Assembly: GCF_000385925.1 (NCBI RefSeq)
Contig: NC_021175.1
Span: 2,024,213 to 2,088,212 of the forward strand
Length of the DNA: 64,000 nt
Direction: 5' to 3'
Origin: Streptococcus cristatus AS 1.3089
Lineage (GTDB): Bacteria; Bacillota; Bacilli; Lactobacillales; Streptococcaceae
Shown here: positions 36,216 through 44,970 of the stretch, in pieces
How the letters are laid out: each line of letters opens with the position of its first letter
How positions within the stretch are numbered: position 1 is the first letter of the stretch
Translations under genes and position numbers: made by a program
Notes under the pieces: model-generated
Told to the model about the DNA's origin: nothing
Databases searched by the model: none
Seen by the model: the letters and a program-made list of their open reading frames with translations, nothing else

Positions 36216-36343
36216 CCAGTTTTATTGATTATTCTGATTTTCTTCCAATCAGGATGTTCCTCTTCTATCGCTTTTTTCTCTTGCCAAACTGGGACCAGTA
36301 AAAAATGATTAAAAGGAATAACCGTCCCCATAACTGTTGAGCG
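36216..36343 (-). pseudogene. Fragment of a second copy of the 34.7-kb membrane protein
   Basis: Reads MGTVIPFNHFLLVPVWQEKK and AIEEEHPDWKKIRII, matching MASVIPVNHFLLVPFWQQKK and AIEEEHPEWKDL. Both ends are missing. It lies upstream of PoNi copy 2. Confidence 0.6.
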
Positions 36344-36391
36344 GAGTTTCTTCCTTTGTTTATTTCCTTCTATTTCTTTATTTTCTTTACT

Positions 36392-36871
36392 CTATTCACT
36401 TGTTTTATTTTTGTCAAACACATTTTCCCCTATTTCCGTCCAAAACCAATATTCTCTTGGAATTAAATCTAGGAAATATTGATATTCCCCAATCCATGGA
36501 GCTGATAGATACTCTTCAAAAGAAATAGACTCTGCGTAATTTGAGTACAACAACAAATTATCCATATCAACAAATAAAGATGGGGCGAAATCATAAATAG
36601 CGTTCAGTTTATCCCTTTTATACTCATTAGTAAAGACTTGCCTTAACTCTGAAAGGTCGCAACTATATTTTTGCATATCCTCTAAAAAATAGAGGACATT
36701 CTCGGGCAATAAAAACGGGGAGCGCAATCTCTCTTTATCAATATGTTCTACACTATATCCCGCTTCTTCGTAATTAATATACCACAGCTCCAAGTCAGAA
36801 ATATACCAAGAATACTGATTTTTGTACTTAAAAGCGACAACAATATTTTCACCATATTTTGCTCTAATCAT
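36392..36871 (-). CDS. Putative immunity protein, family not recognised
   Basis: 159 soluble, Tyr/Trp-rich, acidic residues starting MIRAKYGENIVVAFKYKNQY. GGAGAAAAAA precedes the ATG. It follows the 36934-37428 gene by about 60 bp in one probable operon. No recognised domain; the size, composition and position match immunity proteins. Confidence 0.55.
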   Translation of the reverse strand: MIRAKYGENIVVAFKYKNQYSWYISDLELWYINYEEAGYSVEHIDKERLRSPFLLPENVLYFLEDMQKYSCDLSELRQVFTNEYKRDKLNAIYDFAPSLFVDMDNLLLYSNYAESISFEEYLSAPWIGEYQYFLDLIPREYWFWTEIGENVFDKNKTSE

Positions 36872-36933
36872 TTTTTCTCCTTATTCAAATAAGTCTAGTT
36901 TTATAGCACTCAAGGAAATAGACTTTTGGAGCG

Positions 36934-37428
36934 CTATTCAAAACTATTTTTTAAAATTTCATATTCATGACATGCCAGTTCTACGAGCAAGATGCTCACG
37001 AGTGTTCCATCTTGAGAAAATCCTAATTTTACTCTCCCATTAGTCAGATACATAGTTTCCTTAGGATTAAGCAACTGTATTTTCAAAAAGTCTTTAGACA
37101 AAAAGACATCAAAGGACTGCCTCCTACCATGTAGTCCATTTGTAAACATGACAGTATCACGAAAAACAGGAATGCCTTCTATCTCTTCCACTTCTTCTAG
37201 ACTCATGTCATCCATTAAAGTCACATTTGATACCTGGACAAGTATAATATTCATCAACCGAAAAGAATCTGGATTTATCCCAATCTCAAGTAGGCTATTA
37301 TCACCTAGTAAACGGAAGTAAGCTTTTCGCATATATGAGGGGAAACTCGAACATTCAATAGTAAGAGGCGTATAATAGTCCACCTCTACATTGTAGGTAT
37401 CTTCAATCACATGGCTTAATGTTAACAT
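36934..37428 (-). CDS. Putative immunity protein, family not recognised
   Basis: 164 residues from the ATG at 37426-37428 (MLTLSHVIEDTYNVEVDYYT); GAGAGGG is upstream. Beta-rich. The central segment SLEEVEEIEGIPVFRDTVMF is the most distinctive. First gene after the TGGTATAAT promoter at 37529. Confidence 0.55.
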   Translation of the reverse strand: MLTLSHVIEDTYNVEVDYYTPLTIECSSFPSYMRKAYFRLLGDNSLLEIGINPDSFRLMNIILVQVSNVTLMDDMSLEEVEEIEGIPVFRDTVMFTNGLHGRRQSFDVFLSKDFLKIQLLNPKETMYLTNGRVKLGFSQDGTLVSILLVELACHEYEILKNSFE

Positions 37429-37528
37429 AGTCGACCCTCTCAATTCTAAATGTTATGAACTAAACCGATAGAGTAGTTCTCTTACTATATCAAGTTTTTT
37501 AGCCATTAATCAGAAAGCACTTTTTTAC

Positions 37529-37537
37529 ATTATACCA
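37529..37537 (-). promoter_or_regulatory. Leftward extended -10 promoter (TGGTATAAT)
   Basis: 83 bp beyond the stop of DUF6572-like copy 6, following its terminator. Drives the unit beginning with 36934-37428. Confidence 0.55.
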
Positions 37538-37585
37538 TATTATAAATCTAGTCCAGAAAAGATTGCAAAGGCTTTTGAAGATTAG

Positions 37586-37613
37586 AAAAGAGAAGACAAA
37601 CGCCTTCTCTTTT
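37586..37613 (-). terminator. Terminator of DUF6572-like copy 6
   Basis: AAAAGAGAAG (37586-37595) pairs with CTTCTCTTTT (37604-37613), with TTTTCT following leftward. It is seven bases past the stop at 37620. Confidence 0.75.
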
Positions 37614-37619
37614 TCTAAC

Positions 37620-38279
37620 TTACTCTGGCAATTCTACCTTCAAACTCATATCTGTATTCTGCAATACCTTCTGAGCAGCTGCTAAAAAGGCCAATCCATT
37701 ATCAGATGGAGAATATTGGAAAGTGATATGGATGACTTTTTTATTAAAGCTATCGCCATATCGTGCCACATACTGCTTGCTTTCGAGGAAATAAATATAG
37801 TTGTTGAGTTTTTCCTGCAGCATTTCCAGATGAACTGCTTCTATCTCTTCCTGCCATCCAACTGGATCCACCAAAAGAAGCTCTAAATGATTATCAACTG
37901 TACCAATAGCGTCAAGTTCGCTAGGTTCCAGTTCTGAAACAATGGCTTGGGTGACGATTTGGTTAAATTCCTCTGCTGTGAAAAGACGACGGCTATTTTC
38001 AGGATTTTTCAAAATAAAGGAAGGATGGTCTTCGATGAAGAGCTTACCAGACTCATCTTGTGTATATTGCTTTTTAGATCTCCAAAAACCATATTGCGCA
38101 TAATTCATCAACTCTTTGCCAGTATGTTCTCCCGACATATAGCTATCTGCAGCTTCTTTGGGGATTTCTTGAACTACTTCTGGCATGGTAATATTAAAAG
38201 TTGGATAACGCAAGAAATACTTATCGCCATCTTGACAGATTTCCAACATGTCTTTTTTGCTTAAATAAATTGTTTCCAT
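37620..38279 (-). CDS. Immunity protein with DUF6572-like C-terminal module (copy 6, intact)
   Basis: 219 residues. The N-terminal domain METIYLSKKDMLEICQDGDK ... IPKEAADSYMSGEHTGKELM is followed by a linker (LFTAEEFNQIVTQAI) and the module from LDAIGTVDNHLELLLVD to MSLKVELPE. It is the intact counterpart of the frameshifted gene at 30311-30969. First island gene after the lipoprotein. Soluble; inferred toxin-binding role. Confidence 0.75.
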   Translation of the reverse strand: METIYLSKKDMLEICQDGDKYFLRYPTFNITMPEVVQEIPKEAADSYMSGEHTGKELMNYAQYGFWRSKKQYTQDESGKLFIEDHPSFILKNPENSRRLFTAEEFNQIVTQAIVSELEPSELDAIGTVDNHLELLLVDPVGWQEEIEAVHLEMLQEKLNNYIYFLESKQYVARYGDSFNKKVIHITFQYSPSDNGLAFLAAAQKVLQNTDMSLKVELPE

Positions 38280-38315
38280 TTCTATCCTCCGTCAATCGAG
38301 CTAGTTGACAAATAA

Positions 38316-38342
38316 GGGTCTGAGACAAAAAGCCCCAGACCC
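38316..38342 (-). terminator. Terminator of the lipoprotein gene
   Basis: GGGTCTG (38316-38322) and CAGACCC (38336-38342) form the stem; leftward TTATTTG follows. The sequence TGAGACAAAAAGCC recalls the ends of the repeat at 59444-59602. Confidence 0.65.
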
Positions 38343-38383
38343 GTTATCTATATAAATGAGATCCTAAATCTTATTTCAAACTA

Positions 38384-39241
38384 TTAGATCTTTGATTTAT
38401 CGGAAGATGAAGAGGAGCTTGAGTCAGATTTAGAGCCAGAATCTGTTGATTTGTTTCCTTTACGGGTTTCCGCACCATTTGCTGAATACTCATTTACAAA
38501 AATTGATTTACGCAATTCAATAAAGTTTTCGTCATTGAGAATATAGCGACCCTCTTTTGTCTTCGTCAACTCCATTGTAAACTCACGTGGCGCAATGTAG
38601 CCAAAGTCTTCATTCATACGGTCAAAAGCGTAATAGAAGAGGAAGTTATTTACCAAAGCCAAACGCTTCTCCAGATCTGGATCCGTTGAGTCTTCCAAGG
38701 CTTTTACATCTTCAACCCCATTTTCAAAAAGACTCGCTTTAGTCATATTGATTAGATTGGCCAAATCACGTGTTGCAATCGCACGGCTCTTAAATGTTAC
38801 AGTTGCAGTTTCTCCATCGTCTTCAACTTTAGTAATTTCAAAATTATCGCCAACCGTAGCTAAGACTTTAAAACGTGCTTGGTCAAATAACTCCAAGATT
38901 TTTGATGGAGGGAATTTTTCTGTCTTTAAGTCAAGCGTGTAGTTTTCTTCTGGCGTATATTTAGACAGGTTTTCATCAACGTAAGACTGAGTAATACCTT
39001 TCTTCCATTTGTCAACAGAAGTTCCCATCAAGGTCGTGAAACCTGAAGAATGATCTGTAAAGACTGCACGCAAGATAATATCTGCGTCTTTTTCAATCCG
39101 CTTTTCATTGGTTTCTTTTTCTGATGTAGAAGATGAAGATTGCTCTGTCTTCACGTTTTCAGCGTTCTTCTTCTGTGGTTTTGGCAGGGCCGAACATGCT
39201 CCCAACAAAAGAATACAAGCAGGCAATACGCCAAATTTCAT
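38384..39241 (-). CDS. Lipoprotein of unknown function (DUF5105-like)
   Basis: About 286 residues with signal peptide and lipobox LGAC (Cys near residue 16), a Ser/Thr/Glu linker, a folded domain (about 55-250) and a Ser-rich end. The start is unclear: AGGAG is 16 bases from the ATG at 39239-39241, with TTG one codon before. In that gap ATAGAAAAAATTG would become ATGAAAAAATTG if one A were removed, giving the usual MKKLMKF lipoprotein start, so the original start codon may have been broken by an insertion. The family assignment is tentative. Confidence 0.65.
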   Translation of the reverse strand: MKFGVLPACILLLGACSALPKPQKKNAENVKTEQSSSSTSEKETNEKRIEKDADIILRAVFTDHSSGFTTLMGTSVDKWKKGITQSYVDENLSKYTPEENYTLDLKTEKFPPSKILELFDQARFKVLATVGDNFEITKVEDDGETATVTFKSRAIATRDLANLINMTKASLFENGVEDVKALEDSTDPDLEKRLALVNNFLFYYAFDRMNEDFGYIAPREFTMELTKTKEGRYILNDENFIELRKSIFVNEYSANGAETRKGNKSTDSGSKSDSSSSSSSDKSKI

Positions 39242-39398
39242 CAATTTTTTCTATTTTTTCTCCTTTATTTATGTAAGAGTATAACCATTATACCAAAATA
39301 TTATCAATTTGTTACAGTATTTGCTCGTATCGTAATAAAAATGTAATATTTTGAGATTCCTTAAAGAGCTAGAAATTTAAGAAAGGGCAAGTTTTTCT

Positions 39399-40679
39399 CT
39401 AACAACCTAATTTTTCGAGAACAGCCTGATAGTTTTCTTGGACTTGATCCAGTCCAACCAGCACTTCTTGGCGAGTCGCATTATTCTTCACAGTGACTTG
39501 GCCGCTCTCGATTTCACTTTCACCTAAAGTAATGATGGTCTTGGCTCCAAAAGCATCTGCTGACTTGAACTGAGCCTTGAGCTTGCGATTCAGATAATCC
39601 CGTTCAGCCGCAAATCCTTGATTGCGGAGAGCCTGCACCAGCTCCAAAGCGCTGCGATTAGCAGCCTCACCTAGAACGGCAATATAGGCATCCAAGCCTG
39701 TCTCAAATGGCAAAGCTGCTCCCTGTTTTTCCAAAATCAAGAGGAGACGCTCCATTCCCATACCAAAACCAAAGGCAGGGGTTTCTGGTCCACCGAAATA
39801 GTCAACCAAGCCATCATAACGGCCACCCGCACAGATAGTCAGTTCGCTGCCTGCCACATCAGTCGTAAACTCAAAAATCGTGTGATTGTAGTAGTCCAGA
39901 CCGCGCACCATATTGGTGTTAATGACATAAGGAACCCCTAAAGACTCTAGCATTGAGCGGACAGCCGCAAAATGCTCCTGGCTCTCCTCGTCCAGGAAGT
40001 CCAAAATCGAAGGAGCCTGCTCAACAGCTGCTTTATCTTCTTTTTCCTTAGAATCCAGTACCCGCAGCGGATTTTCCTCCAGACGACGCTGGCTATCCTT
40101 AGAAAGACTGTCTTTCAGCGGAGTCAAATAATCAATCAAGGCCTGACGGTAGGCAGCTCGACTCGCTGCATTGCCCAAACTATTCAGTTGCAGCGTCACC
40201 TGTCCAATACCAATTTCCTTGAAGAACTGAGCCGCCATAGCAATCGTTTCTGCATCTGTCGCTGGATTTTCGGAGCCGAAGCACTCCACCCCGATTTGGT
40301 GAAATTCACGCAAGCGACCAGCCTGAGGCCGCTCATAGCGGAACATAGATCCCATATAATAAAGCTTAACTGGCTTTTGAACCTCTGGTGCAAAGAGCTT
40401 GTTTTCGACATAAGAACGAACGACCGGTGCAGTCCCTTCTGGCCGTAGCGTAATATGACGGTCTCCCTTATCGTAGAAATCATACATTTCCTTGGTCACG
40501 ATATCTGTCGTATCTCCAACAGAACGACTGATGACCTCATAGTGCTCAAAAATCGGTGTCCGAATTTCCGCATAGTTGTATTTTTTAAACGTCTTACGAG
40601 CAAATTCCTCCAGATACTGCCATTTAGCAGATTCCTGAGGGAGGATATCCTGAGTTCCTTTAGGTTTTTGTAATTTCAT
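39399..40679 (-). CDS. hisS: Histidine-tRNA ligase
   Basis: Charges tRNA-His. 426 residues with class II motifs: the N-terminal [13 protein letters not shown], motif 2 region [20 protein letters not shown], the histidine-binding [28 protein letters not shown] (motif 3), and a C-terminal anticodon-binding domain. A TGGTAAAAT extended -10 lies just upstream. Transcribed away from the Fe-S assembly gene at 40864. Confidence 0.97.
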   Translation of the reverse strand: MKLQKPKGTQDILPQESAKWQYLEEFARKTFKKYNYAEIRTPIFEHYEVISRSVGDTTDIVTKEMYDFYDKGDRHITLRPEGTAPVVRSYVENKLFAPEVQKPVKLYYMGSMFRYERPQAGRLREFHQIGVECFGSENPATDAETIAMAAQFFKEIGIGQVTLQLNSLGNAASRAAYRQALIDYLTPLKDSLSKDSQRRLEENPLRVLDSKEKEDKAAVEQAPSILDFLDEESQEHFAAVRSMLESLGVPYVINTNMVRGLDYYNHTIFEFTTDVAGSELTICAGGRYDGLVDYFGGPETPAFGFGMGMERLLLILEKQGAALPFETGLDAYIAVLGEAANRSALELVQALRNQGFAAERDYLNRKLKAQFKSADAFGAKTIITLGESEIESGQVTVKNNATRQEVLVGLDQVQENYQAVLEKLGC

Positions 40680-40863
40680 TTTCTAATCCTCTGCAACTAT
40701 ATAATATCTATTATTTTACCATAAATCAGATATTTTGAGGAGTTAGAGCAAAAAAATTCCCTCCGAGAGACTAAATCCGTTTTCATTCGCCAGAATTTCT
40801 TGAAAAATTGTCAGAATTATGAGAAAATAAGACCACTATTCTATAAAGGAAGAAGGACTGAAG

Positions 40864-41205
40864 ATGAGAGACGATATCAAAATCAATGACCGAGCAGCAG
40901 CTATCCAAGAAGAATTCATTAAGAAACTCGAAACGATTTACGATCCAGAAGTCGAGCTCGATGTCTACAATCTCGGGCTCATCTATGAAATCAATCTGGA
41001 CGAAACGGGCCACTGCAAGATTGTCATGACCTTCACAGACACAGCCTGCGACTGTACCGAGACAGTTCCTATTGAAATTGTCGAGTCCCTGAAGCAAATC
41101 GAAGGCATCGAAACTGTCTCCGTTGAAGTCACTTGGTCGCCCGCGTGGAAAATCACCCGCATCAGTCGCTTTGGACGGATTGCGTTAGGGATTAGTCCTA
41201 GATAA
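40864..41205 (+). CDS. MIP18-family (DUF59) metal-sulfur cluster assembly protein
   Basis: 113 residues of the SufT/DUF59 type: YDPEVELDVYNLGLIYEINL at the N-terminus and TDTACDCTETVP, the region with the conserved cysteine. Proteins of this family help mature Fe-S proteins. It is adjacent to and convergent with ilvD, which encodes an Fe-S enzyme. GGAAGAAGG precedes the ATG. Confidence 0.85.
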   Translation: MRDDIKINDRAAAIQEEFIKKLETIYDPEVELDVYNLGLIYEINLDETGHCKIVMTFTDTACDCTETVPIEIVESLKQIEGIETVSVEVTWSPAWKITRISRFGRIALGISPR

Positions 41206-41241
41206 AAAGATGCCTTGTTCATCTGCATTAAATAAATAGTA

Positions 41242-41266
41242 AACCCGCTAGAAAAACTAGCGGGTT
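41242..41266. terminator. Bidirectional terminator between DUF59 gene and ilvD
   Basis: AACCCGCTAG (41242-41251) and CTAGCGGGTT (41257-41266) form a perfect ten-base stem with an AAAAA loop. TCTTTTG follows on the plus strand and TTACTATTT on the minus strand. Confidence 0.85.
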
Positions 41267-41283
41267 CTTTTGTCATATATAGG

Positions 41284-42990
41284 CTATTTCTTCCCTGTTT
41301 CTTCTGGTTTCCAGAAGTCGGTAACAGCACCTTTAGCGGCAGAAGATACCATGTGGGCATATTTACCAAGTACACCGCGGCTATAAAGCGGTGGAATGGT
41401 TGTTTCTGCCTTGCGTTTTTCAAGTTCTTCTTCAGAAACTGCCATGGAAATTTCCTTGGTGTCTTGGTCAACCGTGACTATATCGCCTGTACGAAGGTAG
41501 GCAATCGGACCGCCATCCTGAGCTTCTGGAGCAATATGTCCGACAACGAGACCGTAGGTACCACCTGAGAAGCGGCCGTCTGTCAGAAGGGCCACCTTGT
41601 CTCCTTGGCCTTTCCCGACGATGATAGAAGAAAGTGACAACATTTCTGGCATACCAGGGCCACCCTTTGGACCAACATAGCGAACTACAACTACATCGCC
41701 ATCCACTACTTCATCGGCCAACACTGCATCAATAGCAGCTTCTTCTGAGTCAAAGACCTTGGCTGGTCCTACGTGACGACGAACTTTAACACCTGATACC
41801 TTGGCAACAGCGCCGTCTGGAGCCAGATTCCCATGCAGGATAATCAGTGGTCCATCCGCACGTTTTGGATTTTCAAGCGGCATGATGACTTTTTGACCTG
41901 GTGTCAGATCTGCAAAATCTGCCAGATTTTCCGCGACTGTCTTACCTGTACAAGTGATGCGTTCACCGTGCAAGAATCCATTAGCCAAGAGATATTTCAT
42001 GACGGCAGGCACACCACCGACATTGTATAGGTCTTGGAAGACATACTGACCGGATGGTTTCAAATCCGCCAAATGCGGCACGCGCTCTTGAATGACATTG
42101 AAATCATCCAAGGTCAGCTCCACATTAGCCGCATGAGCAATGGCCAACAAGTGCAGAGTGGCATTGGTAGAACCACCCAGAGCCATGGTCACTGTGATGG
42201 CATCTTCAAAGGCTTCGCGAGTCAGAATGTCAGACGGCTTAAGCCCCATTTCCAGCATCCGAACAACTGCTCGGCCAGCTTCCACGATATCGTCTCTTTT
42301 ATCTTGGGATTCTGCTGGGTGAGAAGAAGAACCAGGCAAGCTCATACCTAGAACTTCAATAGCTGTCGCCATAGTATTAGCCGTGTACATACCACCACAG
42401 CCACCAGGGCCAGGGCAGGCATTACATTCGATACGGCGCACTTCCTCAGCAGTCAAATCGCCATGGTTCCACTTCCCGATACCTTCAAAGACAGAAACCA
42501 AGTCAATGTCTTTCCCGTCAAGATTTCCCGGTGCAATGGTTCCTCCATAAGCGAAAATAGCTGGGATATCCATGTTAGCGATAGCAATCATGGAGCCAGG
42601 CATGTTCTTGTCACAGCCGCCGATAGCGACGAAGGCATCCACATTATGTCCGCCCATGGCAGCTTCGATAGAGTCTGCGATGATGTCACGTGAAGTCAGA
42701 GAGAAGCGCATACCCGGTGTTCCCATAGCAATCCCGTCCGCAACCGTAATCGTACCGAACTGAACAGGCCAAGCACCTTGTTCCTTCACTCCTTCTTTGG
42801 CCAGTTTCCCAAAATCATGCAGGTGAATATTACAAGGCGTATTTTCAGCCCAAGTCGAAATCACTCCGACAATCGGAGTCTCAAAGTCCTTGTCCGTCAT
42901 CCCTGTCGCACGAAGCATGGCGCGGTTAGGGGATTTGACCATACTGTCATAAATCTTACTTCTGTGGCGTGTATCTAGCTTATCTGTCAT
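41284..42990 (-). CDS. ilvD: Dihydroxy-acid dehydratase
   Basis: Fe-S enzyme of branched-chain amino-acid synthesis. 568 residues from the ATG at 42988-42990 ([17 protein letters not shown]), which has AAAGGG in place; a longer reading begins inside that site. Cluster ligands are visible in [13 protein letters not shown] and [30 protein letters not shown] promoter (about 43025-43033) is upstream. Confidence 0.97.
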   Translation of the reverse strand: MTDKLDTRHRSKIYDSMVKSPNRAMLRATGMTDKDFETPIVGVISTWAENTPCNIHLHDFGKLAKEGVKEQGAWPVQFGTITVADGIAMGTPGMRFSLTSRDIIADSIEAAMGGHNVDAFVAIGGCDKNMPGSMIAIANMDIPAIFAYGGTIAPGNLDGKDIDLVSVFEGIGKWNHGDLTAEEVRRIECNACPGPGGCGGMYTANTMATAIEVLGMSLPGSSSHPAESQDKRDDIVEAGRAVVRMLEMGLKPSDILTREAFEDAITVTMALGGSTNATLHLLAIAHAANVELTLDDFNVIQERVPHLADLKPSGQYVFQDLYNVGGVPAVMKYLLANGFLHGERITCTGKTVAENLADFADLTPGQKVIMPLENPKRADGPLIILHGNLAPDGAVAKVSGVKVRRHVGPAKVFDSEEAAIDAVLADEVVDGDVVVVRYVGPKGGPGMPEMLSLSSIIVGKGQGDKVALLTDGRFSGGTYGLVVGHIAPEAQDGGPIAYLRTGDIVTVDQDTKEISMAVSEEELEKRKAETTIPPLYSRGVLGKYAHMVSSAAKGAVTDFWKPEETGKK

Positions 42991-43172
42991 ATCTTTCCCT
43001 TTCATTGCAGTTATCTTTGTGCTTTATTATACCACACTTAGGCTCTATTGGACAGAAGAAAATTTTTAAATTTTCAGAATTTTTCAAAAAATGAATTTTC
43101 CTCAAAAATCCTAAGCAATTAAAACATATCAGCTTAATTCCTGAAACAAATTCTCCTAAAAATAGTAAAACT

Positions 43173-44048
43173 CTAAAAAGCACTAAAAGTACGAACCAAT
43201 TTACCCCCACGGATATCCAACACAATCACCTCAGAATTCCCGCCTATACCGCTACCAGAACGCTCTTTCAAATCATAGCCTACTAGGTAATAACCATCCC
43301 AAAAATGACTGTAGTCTAACTTTTTAAGCTTCTGGAAAAAGACTCCGGGGTACTTATCTATAGCTTTCTCATCATCATGTAAATCATCAACCAATAGCTC
43401 ATAGTTCACTCGAAGCTGCAGAGTATGTTTTTGCAGATAAGACTCAATATCAACATTATAATAACCATTGAGAGGTAGGCCTTTCTGCCTGTTCTTTTGG
43501 AAATCCTGAACTAGCTCTGCCTGCCCAGCATCCAGCATTTCTAAGGTTATTTGATTGTCATCCTGATGAAGCACTTCCATTGTTTCACCTGAAATTTCTT
43601 TTAAAGTCAAATCCTCATCTTCTAGCTTCTTGAAGACCGACTTCATTTTCTTAAACTGCTTCTGAACATAAGGCTGCTGCCACATGGCTTCCAACTGAAT
43701 GCTATCATCTAAGCCTGTCTCAGTTTCCTCAGGTACGGGACTTAATCTTGAAGCTTCGTATTGCTTGGTTGTCGGATCATAATCCACGTTATCTGAGAAG
43801 GTCAAAAGTCTTCCATCAATCTTTTCTTCATAGCTAAAGTCCATGCTCTCCCCATAGCCGGCAGGCCTATCGTAGTTTTTTACCGTCACTTTCCCCTTGT
43901 ATCCCATGCTTTTGAAATCCGCAGTCAAATGATTTTCTACATCTTTCATAATTTGATAATCACGAAAACTTTTCACTCCCCAAAAGATTAAAACAATACA
44001 CATGATCCCCAGCCAGAATAGACTAAGTAATTTTAATGCTGCTTTCAT
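43173..44048 (-). CDS. Membrane-anchored protein of unknown function
   Basis: 291 residues: one N-terminal membrane segment (about 7-25), then a large extracellular or cytoplasmic domain with no recognised fold. AAGGAGG is in place and a TGCTATAAT extended -10 lies close upstream. It stands alone between ilvD and rpmF and ends by VIVLDIRGGKLVRTFSAF. Confidence 0.65.
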   Translation of the reverse strand: MKAALKLLSLFWLGIMCIVLIFWGVKSFRDYQIMKDVENHLTADFKSMGYKGKVTVKNYDRPAGYGESMDFSYEEKIDGRLLTFSDNVDYDPTTKQYEASRLSPVPEETETGLDDSIQLEAMWQQPYVQKQFKKMKSVFKKLEDEDLTLKEISGETMEVLHQDDNQITLEMLDAGQAELVQDFQKNRQKGLPLNGYYNVDIESYLQKHTLQLRVNYELLVDDLHDDEKAIDKYPGVFFQKLKKLDYSHFWDGYYLVGYDLKERSGSGIGGNSEVIVLDIRGGKLVRTFSAF

Positions 44049-44145
44049 AGTTCGCCTCCTTGGTTCTTATTATAGCATACGGAAAAACCCGTTTCTTTTA
44101 AAAAAACCTAGGCAGAAAAGATTTTAAAAAATTCTGTCAAGTAAC

Positions 44146-44174
44146 TTTACTTTACAAAAAAGTTTTGTTATACT
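44146..44174 (+). promoter_or_regulatory. rpmF-rpmG promoter
   Basis: TTTACT (44146-44151), 17 bp, then extended -10 TGTTATACT (TATACT at 44169-44174). Faces the ribosomal-protein genes with a leader of about 55 bases. Confidence 0.65.
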
Positions 44175-44235
44175 GTTAAAGTTGATGAAAATCATGAGAT
44201 TGCATCGAATTACATTCTAAAAGGAGAAACAAACA

Positions 44236-44418
44236 ATGGCAGTACCTGCACGTCGCACTTCAAAAGCGAAGAAAAACAAACGTCGTACACACTACAAAGT
44301 AACAGCTCCATCTGTAAACTTTGACGAAACTACTGGAGATTACTCACGTTCTCACCGTGTATCACTTAAAGGATACTACAAAGGACGTAAAATCGCTAAA
44401 GCTGCAGCAGCTGAATAA
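44236..44418 (+). CDS. rpmF: 50S ribosomal protein L32
   Basis: 60 residues: [20 protein letters not shown] and a C-terminal [20 protein letters not shown]. It lacks the CxxC zinc-binding pairs, so it is the zinc-free form. AAGGAG precedes the ATG. 15 bp before rpmG. Confidence 0.95.
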   Translation: MAVPARRTSKAKKNKRRTHYKVTAPSVNFDETTGDYSRSHRVSLKGYYKGRKIAKAAAAE

Positions 44419-44433
44419 TAGAAGGGAGATACC

Positions 44434-44583
44434 ATGCGCGTAAATATTACACTTGAACACAAAGAATCTGGTGAACGCTTGTACCTTACTTCTAAAAACA
44501 AACGTAACACTCCAGACCGTCTTCAATTGAAGAAATACTCACCAAAACTTCGCAAACACGTTGTGTTTACAGAAGTGAAATAA
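44434..44583 (+). CDS. rpmG: 50S ribosomal protein L33
   Basis: 49 residues beginning [20 protein letters not shown] and ending [11 protein letters not shown], the short zinc-free L33 type. AAGGGAG lies seven bases before the ATG. The 3' end of rpmG is a known integration site for streptococcal integrative elements, and the region after it here is an accessory island with flanking repeats. Confidence 0.95.
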
Positions 44584-44610
44584 GGGTTCACTACGAATCA
44601 ATACAGAAGA

Positions 44611-44640
44611 AAAACGCTGAGTTTTAGCGTTTTTTCTTTT
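44611..44640 (+). terminator. Terminator of rpmF-rpmG
   Basis: AAAACGCT (44611-44618) pairs with AGCGTTTT (44626-44633), then TTCTTTTT. Confidence 0.85.
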
Positions 44641-44696
44641 TGTTTAATTCAGTACACCGCAATATATATCATTCAAATCACTACCTTTTTCACTAT
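44626..44696. repeat. Left att-like repeat of the rpmG island
   Basis: From AGCGTTTTTTCTTTT through AATTCAGTACACCGCAATAT to CTTTTTCACTA this stretch is repeated imperfectly at 49006-49073. In the 53 bases after the T-run I count roughly four of five positions alike. It begins in the rpmG terminator. Reads as an attachment-site duplication left by an integrated element. Confidence 0.6.
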
Positions 44697-44699
44697 CTT

Positions 44700-44969
44700 T
44701 TATGAAATAAGGAACTGATAGTCTTCTATAAAAGCAATACCATTATCAAGAAAAAGCTTTTTAAACGCTTTCTCACTCAACTTCCCTAAGTACATGTATT
44801 TTGGGGCTTCATCTGTACCACCATCATGAAAATCATGCCCTCTAGAAGTGTAATCATGTGATTCCTCAGCATAATTTCTTGTTTCTTCTTTCATCCAATC
44901 TTCAATTTTAACAATTAATATGTTGACATAATATTTTATTATTAATATCGTTATTTTCCATTTTGACAA
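44700..44969 (-). CDS. Small protein after the HNH gene, start uncertain
   Basis: Open from a TTG at 44967-44969 for 89 codons. The C-terminal part (KIEDWMKEETRNYAEESHDY, then GHDFHDGGTDEAPKYMYLGK, AFKKLFLDNGIAFIEDYQFL) looks like a real soluble protein. The N-terminal part of this frame does not; an ATG at 44959-44961, in another frame, gives MENNDINNKILCQHIN before a stop, so a frameshift near 44910 may have broken a longer gene. It begins within 2-12 bases of the HNH stop, so it may be a third component of that locus. Confidence 0.45.
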   Translation of the reverse strand: MSKWKITILIIKYYVNILIVKIEDWMKEETRNYAEESHDYTSRGHDFHDGGTDEAPKYMYLGKLSEKAFKKLFLDNGIAFIEDYQFLIS

Positions 44970-44970
44970 A

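Noticed and set aside
40783..41097. Minus-strand gene opposite the DUF59 gene
   Set aside because: Shadow frame; the plus-strand gene has clear family motifs.
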